The position numbers and the translations under genes were made by a program. Shown piece by piece: positions 53,176 to 60,292 of a stretch of 64,000 nt of DNA. This DNA is from Streptomyces mutomycini (GTDB lineage: Bacteria > Actinomycetota > Actinomycetes > Streptomycetales > Streptomycetaceae): positions 1-64,000 of the forward strand of contig NZ_MAPV01000116.1 of the NCBI RefSeq assembly GCF_001700505.1, written 5' to 3'. The notes under the pieces are model-generated. The model searched no databases. It was not told the origin of the DNA and saw nothing but the letters and a program-made list of their open reading frames with translations. Every line of letters begins with the position of its first letter. Within the stretch, counting starts at the first letter, position 1.

Positions 53176-53263
53176 CAGCGCCTTGCTGTGCTCCCCTTCG
53201 CACTCTGACATGCACAGACACCCTCGAGCCTAGACTCGCTCACAGGCACTGTCCAGAGTGGAG

Positions 53264-53277
53264 TCGAAGCGCTTCGA
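53264..53277. promoter_or_regulatory. LacI-type operator, perfect copy upstream of the regulator
   Basis: TCGAAGCGCTTCGA, identical to the two copies in the xyloglucan divergent promoter, 144 bases upstream of the regulator start and 40 bases beyond the pectinesterase stop. The two sites in front of this gene are 102 bases apart, centre to centre. Confidence 0.85.
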
Positions 53278-53316
53278 CCGCCGCTCACCGGTTCGGTCCG
53301 CTGCCGCCACCGTGAC

Positions 53317-54405
53317 TCAGGACGCCGAGGGTGTCCAGCCTGCCAGCCAGTCGGCGGTCTCCTGCTCGGCGGCCCGGGCATCGGTGAGCTGCGGCCGGTC
53401 GCTGCTCGCCGGACCGGATCCGGGCCCGGTGTTCCTGTACTCCGCGAAGCGGTCGTCCTTCCAGGAGAAGCCGCTCATGTCCGTCCACGGGGCGGACCTG
53501 ACCGCCGAGCTGAGCGTCGTGCCGCGGAAGGTGGCCATCGGGTCGAGCGAGGCGTCGCCGCCCGCGTGCCACGGCCGGCCGAGGTGGAAGGACGAAGCGG
53601 AGACACTGCCGTTGACGGTGGAGCCGGTGATCAGGAAGCCCTTGCGGTCGGCGGCCGTACTGGGGGCCGCGATGTAGCCGCCGGAGCTGCCGTCCCACCG
53701 CTTCTTCAAGGTGATGACCGACTTGTCGATCACCGCCGTGGCGCGGCCGAAGATGAAGTCCACGTTGCCGATGACGTAGGAGTTGGACATGTAGACGCGG
53801 CCGAGCGTCGCCTTGGACGCGGTGTCGAGCAGCAGGGTGTCCTGGTCGCCGGTGACGATCACGGAGTCGAGGAAGACCTTGTCTGCGGCGGTGCGCAGGG
53901 CCACGGCCTGGAGTCCGCTCATGTTCTGGTTGGCGGCCTCGTCGAAGTCGTTGGAGATCGTGAGGTTGCGGGCCTGGAAACCGTTGGCCTCGGCCGCGAC
54001 GGTCGCGCTGCCGCTGGTCCCGTAGGTACCGGAGCCGTCGGGCTTCTGGGTGCCGGAGGCGTTGTTGTAGACGATGACTGTGTCGTTGCGGCTGGATCCG
54101 CTGCCCTGGAGGGTGACGTTCTGCTTGGTGGAGGGGATCTTCACCAGCTCGCGGTAGGTGCCCGGCTTGATGGAGACGACGACCCGCGCGGTGTTGCCCG
54201 AGGGGATCGCGTTCACCGCTGCCTGCACGGTGGTGTACTGCCCGCTGCCGTCCTTGGCGACGGTGAGGGTGGTCGCGGCCTCGGCACCGGATGCGGTGCC
54301 GAAGGACCAGACGGAGGCCACGGCCAGGAGCGCCGCCGCGCCCGCCGTCACCGCCCTGCGCGGTCCGGGGTGGAGGTCGGTGTGTCGTCGTCGCACGGTT
54401 GCCAT
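53317..54405 (-). CDS. Secreted pectinesterase (CE8)
   Basis: A 362-residue exported enzyme that demethylates pectin. The signal peptide (basic start, hydrophobic run, ending near AEAATTL) is followed by the right-handed beta-helix. Motifs are LQAVALRT with the conserved Gln, GDQDTLLLDT, GNVDFIFGRA with the catalytic Asp, and HLGRPWHAGG with the conserved Arg. The start is the ATG at 54405. Together with the arabinanase nearby, it extends the plant cell wall-degrading capacity of this region. Confidence 0.93.
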   Translation of the reverse strand: MATVRRRHTDLHPGPRRAVTAGAAALLAVASVWSFGTASGAEAATTLTVAKDGSGQYTTVQAAVNAIPSGNTARVVVSIKPGTYRELVKIPSTKQNVTLQGSGSSRNDTVIVYNNASGTQKPDGSGTYGTSGSATVAAEANGFQARNLTISNDFDEAANQNMSGLQAVALRTAADKVFLDSVIVTGDQDTLLLDTASKATLGRVYMSNSYVIGNVDFIFGRATAVIDKSVITLKKRWDGSSGGYIAAPSTAADRKGFLITGSTVNGSVSASSFHLGRPWHAGGDASLDPMATFRGTTLSSAVRSAPWTDMSGFSWKDDRFAEYRNTGPGSGPASSDRPQLTDARAAEQETADWLAGWTPSAS

Positions 54406-54480
54406 GGCCTGATCCGTTCGTCGGGAAGAGGTGGGGTTCCGGGCAGTAGTCGCCGCAGCCGACCCGAAGGTTGCCGGGTC

Positions 54481-54564
54481 CCGGTCACGTCCGTAGCCGC
54501 CCAGACGGTGCCGGGTCCGGTCCCGGTCACGTCCGCAGCCGCCCAGACGGTGCCGGGTCCGGTG
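54481..54564. repeat. 42-bp tandem repeat, two copies
   Basis: Copy 1 (54481-54522) and copy 2 (54523-54564) differ at only two positions (T/C near the middle and the last base). A fragment of a third copy (TCACGTCCG) continues into the stop codon of the ATP-grasp gene. The unit is 14 codons long, so variation in copy number would keep frame if it were ever translated. It lies in the pectinesterase leader region and may affect its promoter. Confidence 0.8.
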
Positions 54565-55359
54565 TCACGTCCGCCGGAAGCGTGCGTCCCTCTCCGACAC
54601 GGCGTCACCGGGGCCCGCGGAGCGGAGCACCACGTCGAGCGCGCGGGCGGGGTCGGCGGCGTACACGTTGCTGAACCAGGCCATGTTGGCCTCGACCACC
54701 GCCCACTGCGCGTCCCCCGCCCCGTCGCCCCTGCGCATCTGTCCGACGTCGAGCACCACTCCGCTGGGCCAGGTCTCCGCGTGCGCCGCGGCCAGCCGCC
54801 CGGCGAATTCGCGTACGGCGGGCTCATCCGGGTGGCCCGCCAGGGGCGCCGCGTCGAGCCTGCCGAAGGTGGCGTACTGCGAGCCGGTGCGGATCTCCCC
54901 GTCCAGCACATGGAGCCGGAACTCCCTGACCCAGGTGACCACTTCGCTGATCTGGACGAGGGGATCGCCCTGGGGGCCCGGGGGGACGCGGAGGGCACCG
55001 CCGTCCGCGTACACGGCTGCCGGGAAGCTCTTGCCGGTGGGTGGCTTCACGAAGAGGGGGCCAGGTGTGCGACGGGCCTCGCCGAGCGGTACGCACCGGA
55101 CGTGGCGCCCGGTGAAGGCGTACGGCAGTGCGTCGAGCCAGCCGTCACCCGGCTCCAGGAGCGCGATCCCGAGGCGGACGGCGGCCGTGTCGGCGAAGAG
55201 CGGACCGCCGTAGTAGTGCACCCGGGTGTCCGCGGGCGGCAGGGCGTGCGTCCCGCCGCGCGGCAGGACCGTCACGTCCATGCCGCGCTCGCGGGCCGCG
55301 CCGGCCAGCAGGGTGGCCGTGGTGGAGCGGTGCGGGGCGAGGGCGAGGAGTTCAGCCAT
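54565..55359 (-). CDS. ATP-grasp domain protein
   Basis: A 264-residue protein resembling the ATP-grasp (DUF4343-type) family of Actinobacteria. Visible are LFVKPPTGKSF (nucleotide-binding Lys loop, about 100-110), EVVTWVREFRLHVLDGEI, and the C-terminal metal-binding pattern VVLDVGQMRRG followed by VVEANMAWFSN, with the acidic and Asn ligands. Such enzymes join a carboxylate to an amine or thiol; the substrates are unknown. No obvious operon partners: the pectinesterase and arabinanase genes on each side are secreted enzymes. The start is the ATG at 55359. Confidence 0.78.
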   Translation of the reverse strand: MAELLALAPHRSTTATLLAGAARERGMDVTVLPRGGTHALPPADTRVHYYGGPLFADTAAVRLGIALLEPGDGWLDALPYAFTGRHVRCVPLGEARRTPGPLFVKPPTGKSFPAAVYADGGALRVPPGPQGDPLVQISEVVTWVREFRLHVLDGEIRTGSQYATFGRLDAAPLAGHPDEPAVREFAGRLAAAHAETWPSGVVLDVGQMRRGDGAGDAQWAVVEANMAWFSNVYAADPARALDVVLRSAGPGDAVSERDARFRRT

Positions 55360-55493
55360 GCCGCCGCAGCTTACGGTTGCCGGGGCCCGTGAGCTGCGGC
55401 GGACCTGGAGCTGGCCGGGTGCGGTCCCGGGAGACCGGCACGGGTTCGGCCTGCCGGCTGGTGTGGTTCAGCCGGCGCCACCGCCGCACACGG

Positions 55494-56465
55494 TCAGTAG
55501 GCGACGGGCCATCCGCTGCTCCAGTTCAGGAGGTTGACACCGAGCTTCGGGGTGCCGTTGTCCTGGCCGTCGTAGTAGTGGTAGACGAGCAGGTCGCCGT
55601 CGGAGTCCGCCAGGATCGACTGTCCGCCGGGCCCGATGTAGCGGCCGTGGGACTCCATGACGGGGGTGCCGCCGTTGCTGAGCATGCTGACGCCGTTGCG
55701 GTCCTTGTACGGTCCGGTGACGCTGGTCGCCCTGCCCACCTTGATCTTGTACGTGGAGCTGGTGCCGGCGCAGCAGGTGTCGTACGAGGCGAAGAGGTAG
55801 TAGTAGCCGTCGCGCTTCACGATGGAGGGCGCCTCGACGGCCTTGGTCCCGGTGGGCCGGGAGGCGAGCGAGCGGCGGGTGGTGTCGCCGGCGTACTGCT
55901 TTCCCGTGGACGGATCGAGCCGGATCATCTTGATCCCGGTCCACCAGGAGCCGAAGGACAGCCACCACTTGCCGTCGTCGTCGACGAACAGGTTGGGGTC
56001 GATGGCGTTGAAGTCGCTCGACGAGTTCGACGTGTACACGATCCCGTAGTCGCTCCAGCTGCCGGCCTGCCCGGTGGTGGAGGCCGCCAGGCCGATGGCC
56101 GACGTGTTGGAGCCGAAGGACGAGACGGCGTAGTACATCAGGTACTTGCCGCCCCGGTACGAGATGTCGGGAGCCCAGGGGTCGGACGCCGAGGAGTAGT
56201 TCTTCCACCAGCCGGGCTTGGTGGTGAAGGCGTTTCCGGAGCGGCCGAAGGCGGTGCGGTCGGTGGAGGTGCGCAGCTGGAGACCCTCGCCGGTCGAGTA
56301 GAGCAGGTACTGGCCGGACGAGCTGCGGATCATGCTGGGGTCGTGGACGACGATGTCGCCGTTGACGGCGCCGGGGTTGGGGTAGGCGGACGCGCTGCCA
56401 GGCACGAGGGCCATCAGGAACGCTGCGGGAAGTACGGCGAGGGTTCTCATCGGAGTGCGGCTCAC
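55494..56465 (-). CDS. Secreted endo-1,5-alpha-L-arabinanase (GH43)
   Basis: A 323-residue exported five-bladed propeller enzyme that cuts the arabinan side chains of pectin. The signal peptide ends PGSASAY. The catalytic residues of GH43 are visible: Asp in DIVVHDPSMI, Asp in FNAIDPNLFVDDDG, and Glu in KAVEAPSIVKRDG. The C-terminus lacks an added binding module. The start is the GTG at 56465, seven bases after AAGGAGG; an ATG at 56450 is the alternative. The long frame reaching 57692 is antisense noise over the P450 gene. Confidence 0.93.
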   Translation of the reverse strand: MSRTPMRTLAVLPAAFLMALVPGSASAYPNPGAVNGDIVVHDPSMIRSSSGQYLLYSTGEGLQLRTSTDRTAFGRSGNAFTTKPGWWKNYSSASDPWAPDISYRGGKYLMYYAVSSFGSNTSAIGLAASTTGQAGSWSDYGIVYTSNSSSDFNAIDPNLFVDDDGKWWLSFGSWWTGIKMIRLDPSTGKQYAGDTTRRSLASRPTGTKAVEAPSIVKRDGYYYLFASYDTCCAGTSSTYKIKVGRATSVTGPYKDRNGVSMLSNGGTPVMESHGRYIGPGGQSILADSDGDLLVYHYYDGQDNGTPKLGVNLLNWSSGWPVAY

Positions 56466-56668
56466 GAGGGGACCTCCTTGGGGGTCGGGGTGGGGAGTCC
56501 ACCCCGCAGTCGCCGCCGTGACCGCATCGGTTGCCGCGCGGCGCCTGCTTCCACCGGGAAACCGGACGTCGCGCGAAATCCCGAACAGGGTTATCTGCAA
56601 GTGCAGTTGAGTCATCGGGGCAGATGCACGCCCGTCCGCCCGGACGTGCACCCACAGATGGTCGGCCG

Positions 56669-57892
56669 TCAGCCGTGGAGCAGGACGGGGAAGGCCTCCA
56701 TGTCGTTCTGCGTCATGACCGGCAGCTTGCGGATCTCGTCGTCGGCGATCGCGAGCCGCAGCTGGGGGAAGCGCCCGAACAGTGCGGGCAGCGCGATGCC
56801 CGCCTCGACCCGGGACAGCGCGGCGCCGGGGCAGATGTGCGGCCCGTGGCCGAAGGTCATGTGCCGGATGGGCGTCGGCCGGGTGATGTCGAAGGCGTCG
56901 GCGTCGTCCCCGTGGTGTGCGGTGTCGCGGCCGATGGCGCGGTAGGAGATCACCACACCCTCCCCCTTGGCTATGACCTGGTCGCCGACCTGGATGTCCT
57001 CGGTGGCGAACCGCATCAGCAGGTGCGTGGAGGGCGTGTCCCAGCGCAGGGTCTCCTCGACGACCGTCTCCCACGGGATCTCCCCGTCCAGCACCTTGCG
57101 CAGCTGGCCGGGGTGGGCGAGAAGTGCGCGTACGGCGTTGAGGATGAGCCCGATCGTGGTCTCGTGCCCAGCGGCGACCATCGCCTTGAGGTTGCCGACG
57201 ACCTCCTCCTCGGTGAGGGGCTCCCCGCCTTCCTCGGCGAGGATCAGCGCGCTGGTGAGGTCGTCGGTGGGGTGCGCGGCCTTCTCCCGTACGAGCTCGG
57301 CGTAGAAGACATCGAGCTCGGCCAGCAGTGCCAGCCGGTCCTCCTGCGGGGTGAGCATGGAGAAGAATGCCTTGTACTGCCGGGTCAGCATGGGATGCAG
57401 CGCTTCGTCCACTCCCATCAGCAGCCCGACCACCTTCATCGGGAGCGGCTGGGCGAAGACGGTCTTTAGGTCGACGACCCCGTCCTTGCCCTGCTCCGCG
57501 AGCGCGTCCAGCAGTTCCTCGGTGAACTTCTCGATGTCCGGGCGGATCGCTTCCAGCCGGCGGGGGGTGAGGGCCTGGGAGGTCTTTGTCCGCAGCCGGC
57601 GGTGCTCCGCGCCGTCCACGGTGAACATGGAGCGTCCGGCGTCGATCATGCCGATCAGCGGCCAGGCGTGGGTGACCTCCCCGCTCTGCCATAGCCCCCA
57701 GGCGTCCAGGTCCTTCACCAGGCGCGTGTCCATGAGGAGTTGGCGGGCTTCGGCATGCCGGGTGACGGTCCAGGCAGGTACCCCGAGGAGCTCGATGCGC
57801 GCGAGCGGGACGGAATTCCGCAGCTGTTCGGTCTCACCGTCGAGGTCCTGGACCATGGGGTCGATCACCACGGTCGCGTGGGGGCAGTTCAC
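56669..57892 (-). CDS. Cytochrome P450, CYP154-like
   Basis: A 407-residue soluble P450. The I-helix AAGHETTIG is normal, the ExxR motif is ETLR, and the haem loop FGHGPHICPGAALSR contains the Cys ligand. The overall sequence, ending PVLLHG, resembles Streptomyces CYP154 enzymes. The GTG start overlaps the stop of the upstream P450 (GTGA), so the two are made together. CYP154 and CYP157 members are usually paired downstream of conservon (cvn) genes; none is present here. No ferredoxin or reductase gene is in the window. Confidence 0.87.
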   Translation of the reverse strand: MNCPHATVVIDPMVQDLDGETEQLRNSVPLARIELLGVPAWTVTRHAEARQLLMDTRLVKDLDAWGLWQSGEVTHAWPLIGMIDAGRSMFTVDGAEHRRLRTKTSQALTPRRLEAIRPDIEKFTEELLDALAEQGKDGVVDLKTVFAQPLPMKVVGLLMGVDEALHPMLTRQYKAFFSMLTPQEDRLALLAELDVFYAELVREKAAHPTDDLTSALILAEEGGEPLTEEEVVGNLKAMVAAGHETTIGLILNAVRALLAHPGQLRKVLDGEIPWETVVEETLRWDTPSTHLLMRFATEDIQVGDQVIAKGEGVVISYRAIGRDTAHHGDDADAFDITRPTPIRHMTFGHGPHICPGAALSRVEAGIALPALFGRFPQLRLAIADDEIRKLPVMTQNDMEAFPVLLHG

Positions 57893-59160
57893 AGCTGGTC
57901 TCCTGTCGTCTGTACGGGGGCGAACCGGACGGGAAGCGCGTTCATCCCGCGCAGGAAGGCGGACGGCCGCCGGACGAGGTCCTGGGCGGGGACTGCGAGT
58001 TCGAGGTCGGGCAGGCGGTCGAGGATGACCTCGATGGCCGTACGGGCGATGGTCTCCGCGATCTCCTGGGCCGGGAAGGGGCAGCGGTACTCGCCGTGAC
58101 TGAACGCCAGATGCGCCCCGTTGCCCGCGTGGCGCCCCGTGCCGCCGGATGCGATCTCCTGGCGTATCAGCGGGTCGGTGTTGGCCGCCCCCAGGCCGAG
58201 CAGGAGCATGTCCCCGGCGCGGATGGTCCGGCCGCCGAGCTGCGTGTCGCGTACCGCCCAGCGGCCGGCGAGGATCTGCGTCGGGCTCTCCTCCCAGAGG
58301 ACCTCGTTCATCGCGTCGCCGACACTGCGGTGCCCGCCGGCGAGGGAGTCGGCGAACTGGTCCTCGGTGAGCATGAGCCGCAGGGAGTTGCTGATCCAGT
58401 CGGCTGTGGTGAGGTGCCCGGCGGCCGTGATCGCCATCAGGTCCAGGGCGTACTCCTCGTCCGTGAAGGGCTCCGGGTCGGCGAGCATCCGGGAGGTGAC
58501 GTCGTCTCCGGGCTTCTCCCGCTTGGCCGCCACCAGCCGCTGCATGTGCTCGCCGAAGCTGCCGTACGCCTCCTGGGCACCGGGCCCTCCGTCGGCCAGG
58601 TCCTTCAGGACCCTTGCGATGTCCGTCCCCTCCGCGTCGGGGAAGCCTACGAGGCGCGCGAGCACGAGCACGGGCAGCGGCTCGGCGAACTCGGCGACGA
58701 GGTCGGCGGTGCCCCGGGCACAGATTCCGTCGACGAGCCGGTCGGCGAGCTGCTCGCAGTGCTCCCGGATCTCGAACGGGTCCGCGGCTTCGAGTGCGGG
58801 CACCACCAGGTCGGAGTGCCGCCGGTGCTCGGCACCCGCGGTGAAGTAGATGGACGGCATGGGCCGTCCGACCATGGGGAGCAGCGGCCAGTCGTCGGGT
58901 ATGTGCTCCCACTGGTTCCACAGGCCGACATCCCGGGGGAAGAGCTCGCCGTCGCTGGTGACCTGGTGGAGCTCGCGGTATCCGACGACCAGCCAGGCCG
59001 GAAAGCCGCCGGGGAGCTCGACGGGCACCACGGGCCCGTAGGAGTGCCTCATGGTCCGGTACAGGGCCTGCGGTTCGGTGTGGAAGGCGGGCCCGCTGAG
59101 CGGCACGGGGGCGGTGGCGGAGTGCGCGGGACAGCCGCCGGGCACAGAGGGGGTCGTCAT
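57889..59160 (-). CDS. Cytochrome P450, CYP157-like with altered ExxR and I-helix
   Basis: A 423-residue P450. The haem-loop Cys is present (FSHGEYRCPFPAQE). The canonical ExxR is replaced by EVLW (in NEVLWEESP), and the I-helix reads AAGHLTTAD, without the usual acidic residue before Thr. Loss of ExxR Arg in favour of Trp is the known hallmark of Streptomyces CYP157 proteins. The lack of the I-helix acid suggests unusual or reduced oxygen activation. It is the first gene of the coupled P450 pair, starting at the ATG at 59160. Confidence 0.85.
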   Translation of the reverse strand: MTTPSVPGGCPAHSATAPVPLSGPAFHTEPQALYRTMRHSYGPVVPVELPGGFPAWLVVGYRELHQVTSDGELFPRDVGLWNQWEHIPDDWPLLPMVGRPMPSIYFTAGAEHRRHSDLVVPALEAADPFEIREHCEQLADRLVDGICARGTADLVAEFAEPLPVLVLARLVGFPDAEGTDIARVLKDLADGGPGAQEAYGSFGEHMQRLVAAKREKPGDDVTSRMLADPEPFTDEEYALDLMAITAAGHLTTADWISNSLRLMLTEDQFADSLAGGHRSVGDAMNEVLWEESPTQILAGRWAVRDTQLGGRTIRAGDMLLLGLGAANTDPLIRQEIASGGTGRHAGNGAHLAFSHGEYRCPFPAQEIAETIARTAIEVILDRLPDLELAVPAQDLVRRPSAFLRGMNALPVRFAPVQTTGDQL

Positions 59161-59583
59161 CGTACGGGCTCCTGGGAGACGGCTTCGCGCGTTGCGGCCA
59201 TACGATCAACGCGCCACCACTATAGGGAGGTTGGGTGAAGCTTTGGGCACTGATCAGGAGGGTGCTCGGTGGCGCGGGTCCTCACGCGTTCGCGGCTGGT
59301 CGTCGGGAGCAGTCGGGCGGACCGGGGCCGCCTGGCGCGGTCTCTGCGACCGCGCGGAGGCCGACTTCCACGGGGTGCCGGAATGGCTTGAAGTCAGTTT
59401 CGTACGAATCGACTTCGGCGCCTGGTGCAGTTCGTCAGCTGTGGCCCTCTCCACCGACGCTACGAGCACCCAGCCGAGCACTTCTTCGCCGAGGTGGTGA
59501 CTCCTTCGGGACTCGGCACTTATCGGGCCGCGCACAACTCATAGGGTGGCATGAAGAGTTAAGTGCGAGAGAGGGTGCGGGCA
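59161..59583. pseudogene. Upstream P450 region with a frame-broken coding relic
   Basis: About 420 bases before the next gene. The P450 promoter should lie near 59161-59240. From about 59350 to 59544 two plus-strand frames look protein-like in succession: ADFHGVPEWLEVSFVRIDFG in one, then CGPLHRRYEHPAEHFF and TPSGLGTYRAAHNS in another, ending at a TAG at 59542-59544. There is no single open frame or good start. This looks like a decayed short gene, but the family is not recognised. Confidence 0.35.
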
Positions 59584-60165
59584 ATGGCTTTGCGACAGAG
59601 GCTGGGACTGCGGCGCGAACGTGTCGGCTTTCGGGCACAGGAGATTTCGGTCAAACTATCGATCCCGTTCGTCGCGGAGATCAACGGGGTGTGGGTACCC
59701 GCAGAACCTGAGCGGGAGGCCTCGTGGGAGCTGTACGTCGAACTCGCCACTCGTATCTCGGTTGTCGAGCTGGGAGAGGACGAGGGGCTGCTGCGGGAGG
59801 CGCTGTCCTCGCTGTACACGGTATTCGGGACGACGCGGGAAATTTTGCGTCGGTACGGCCCCGCCGTCGCGCCGCGAGTGGCACCGGGAAACGTGACCTT
59901 CGGCGTGCTGGCCGTCAATGTGCTGAATCTTTCCATCCGGCCGCTGCTGAGCCGATGGCATCCACTGCTGACCGCACACGAGGCGACACGCAGTCCTCAG
60001 GTCGATCCGGTCGCACACGAGCGCCAGTGGGCGCGAGCAGCCGAACTGCGGGCAGAGATCGAGTCCGTGAGGAAGGTGCTGCTCGCGCTCGCACAGACTC
60101 TGAACGAGGTGGCGGGTGTCGGCGACCTGATCACCGTACAGATGCCACGCCAGCAGCAAGTGTGA
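59584..60165 (+). CDS. Conserved hypothetical protein next to the TIR-WD40 gene
   Basis: A 193-residue soluble, mostly helical protein with an N-terminal beta-strand part (SVKLSIPFVAEINGVWVP). The core SWELYVELATRISVVEL, then GLLREALSSLYTVFGTTREILRRYGP looks strongly conserved in style. A C-terminal coiled-coil-like helix (about 150-185) is also visible. No catalytic motif is apparent and I cannot name the family. The start is the ATG at 59584 after a GAGGG stretch; a GTG at 59563 is the alternative. It converges tail-to-tail with the TIR gene and may be part of the same conflict cluster. Confidence 0.7.
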   Translation: MALRQRLGLRRERVGFRAQEISVKLSIPFVAEINGVWVPAEPEREASWELYVELATRISVVELGEDEGLLREALSSLYTVFGTTREILRRYGPAVAPRVAPGNVTFGVLAVNVLNLSIRPLLSRWHPLLTAHEATRSPQVDPVAHERQWARAAELRAEIESVRKVLLALAQTLNEVAGVGDLITVQMPRQQQV

Positions 60166-60292
60166 GGAGCGACCTGAGTCTGTTCCTCAACCCTCGCAGG
60201 TCGGTGGGACCTTCGGGCATCCCCGAGGGACCGGCGGCCGGGGGTTGGGGCGACCGACGACGGTCTTGCCCGATCCGACCCCGGCTTCGCGC

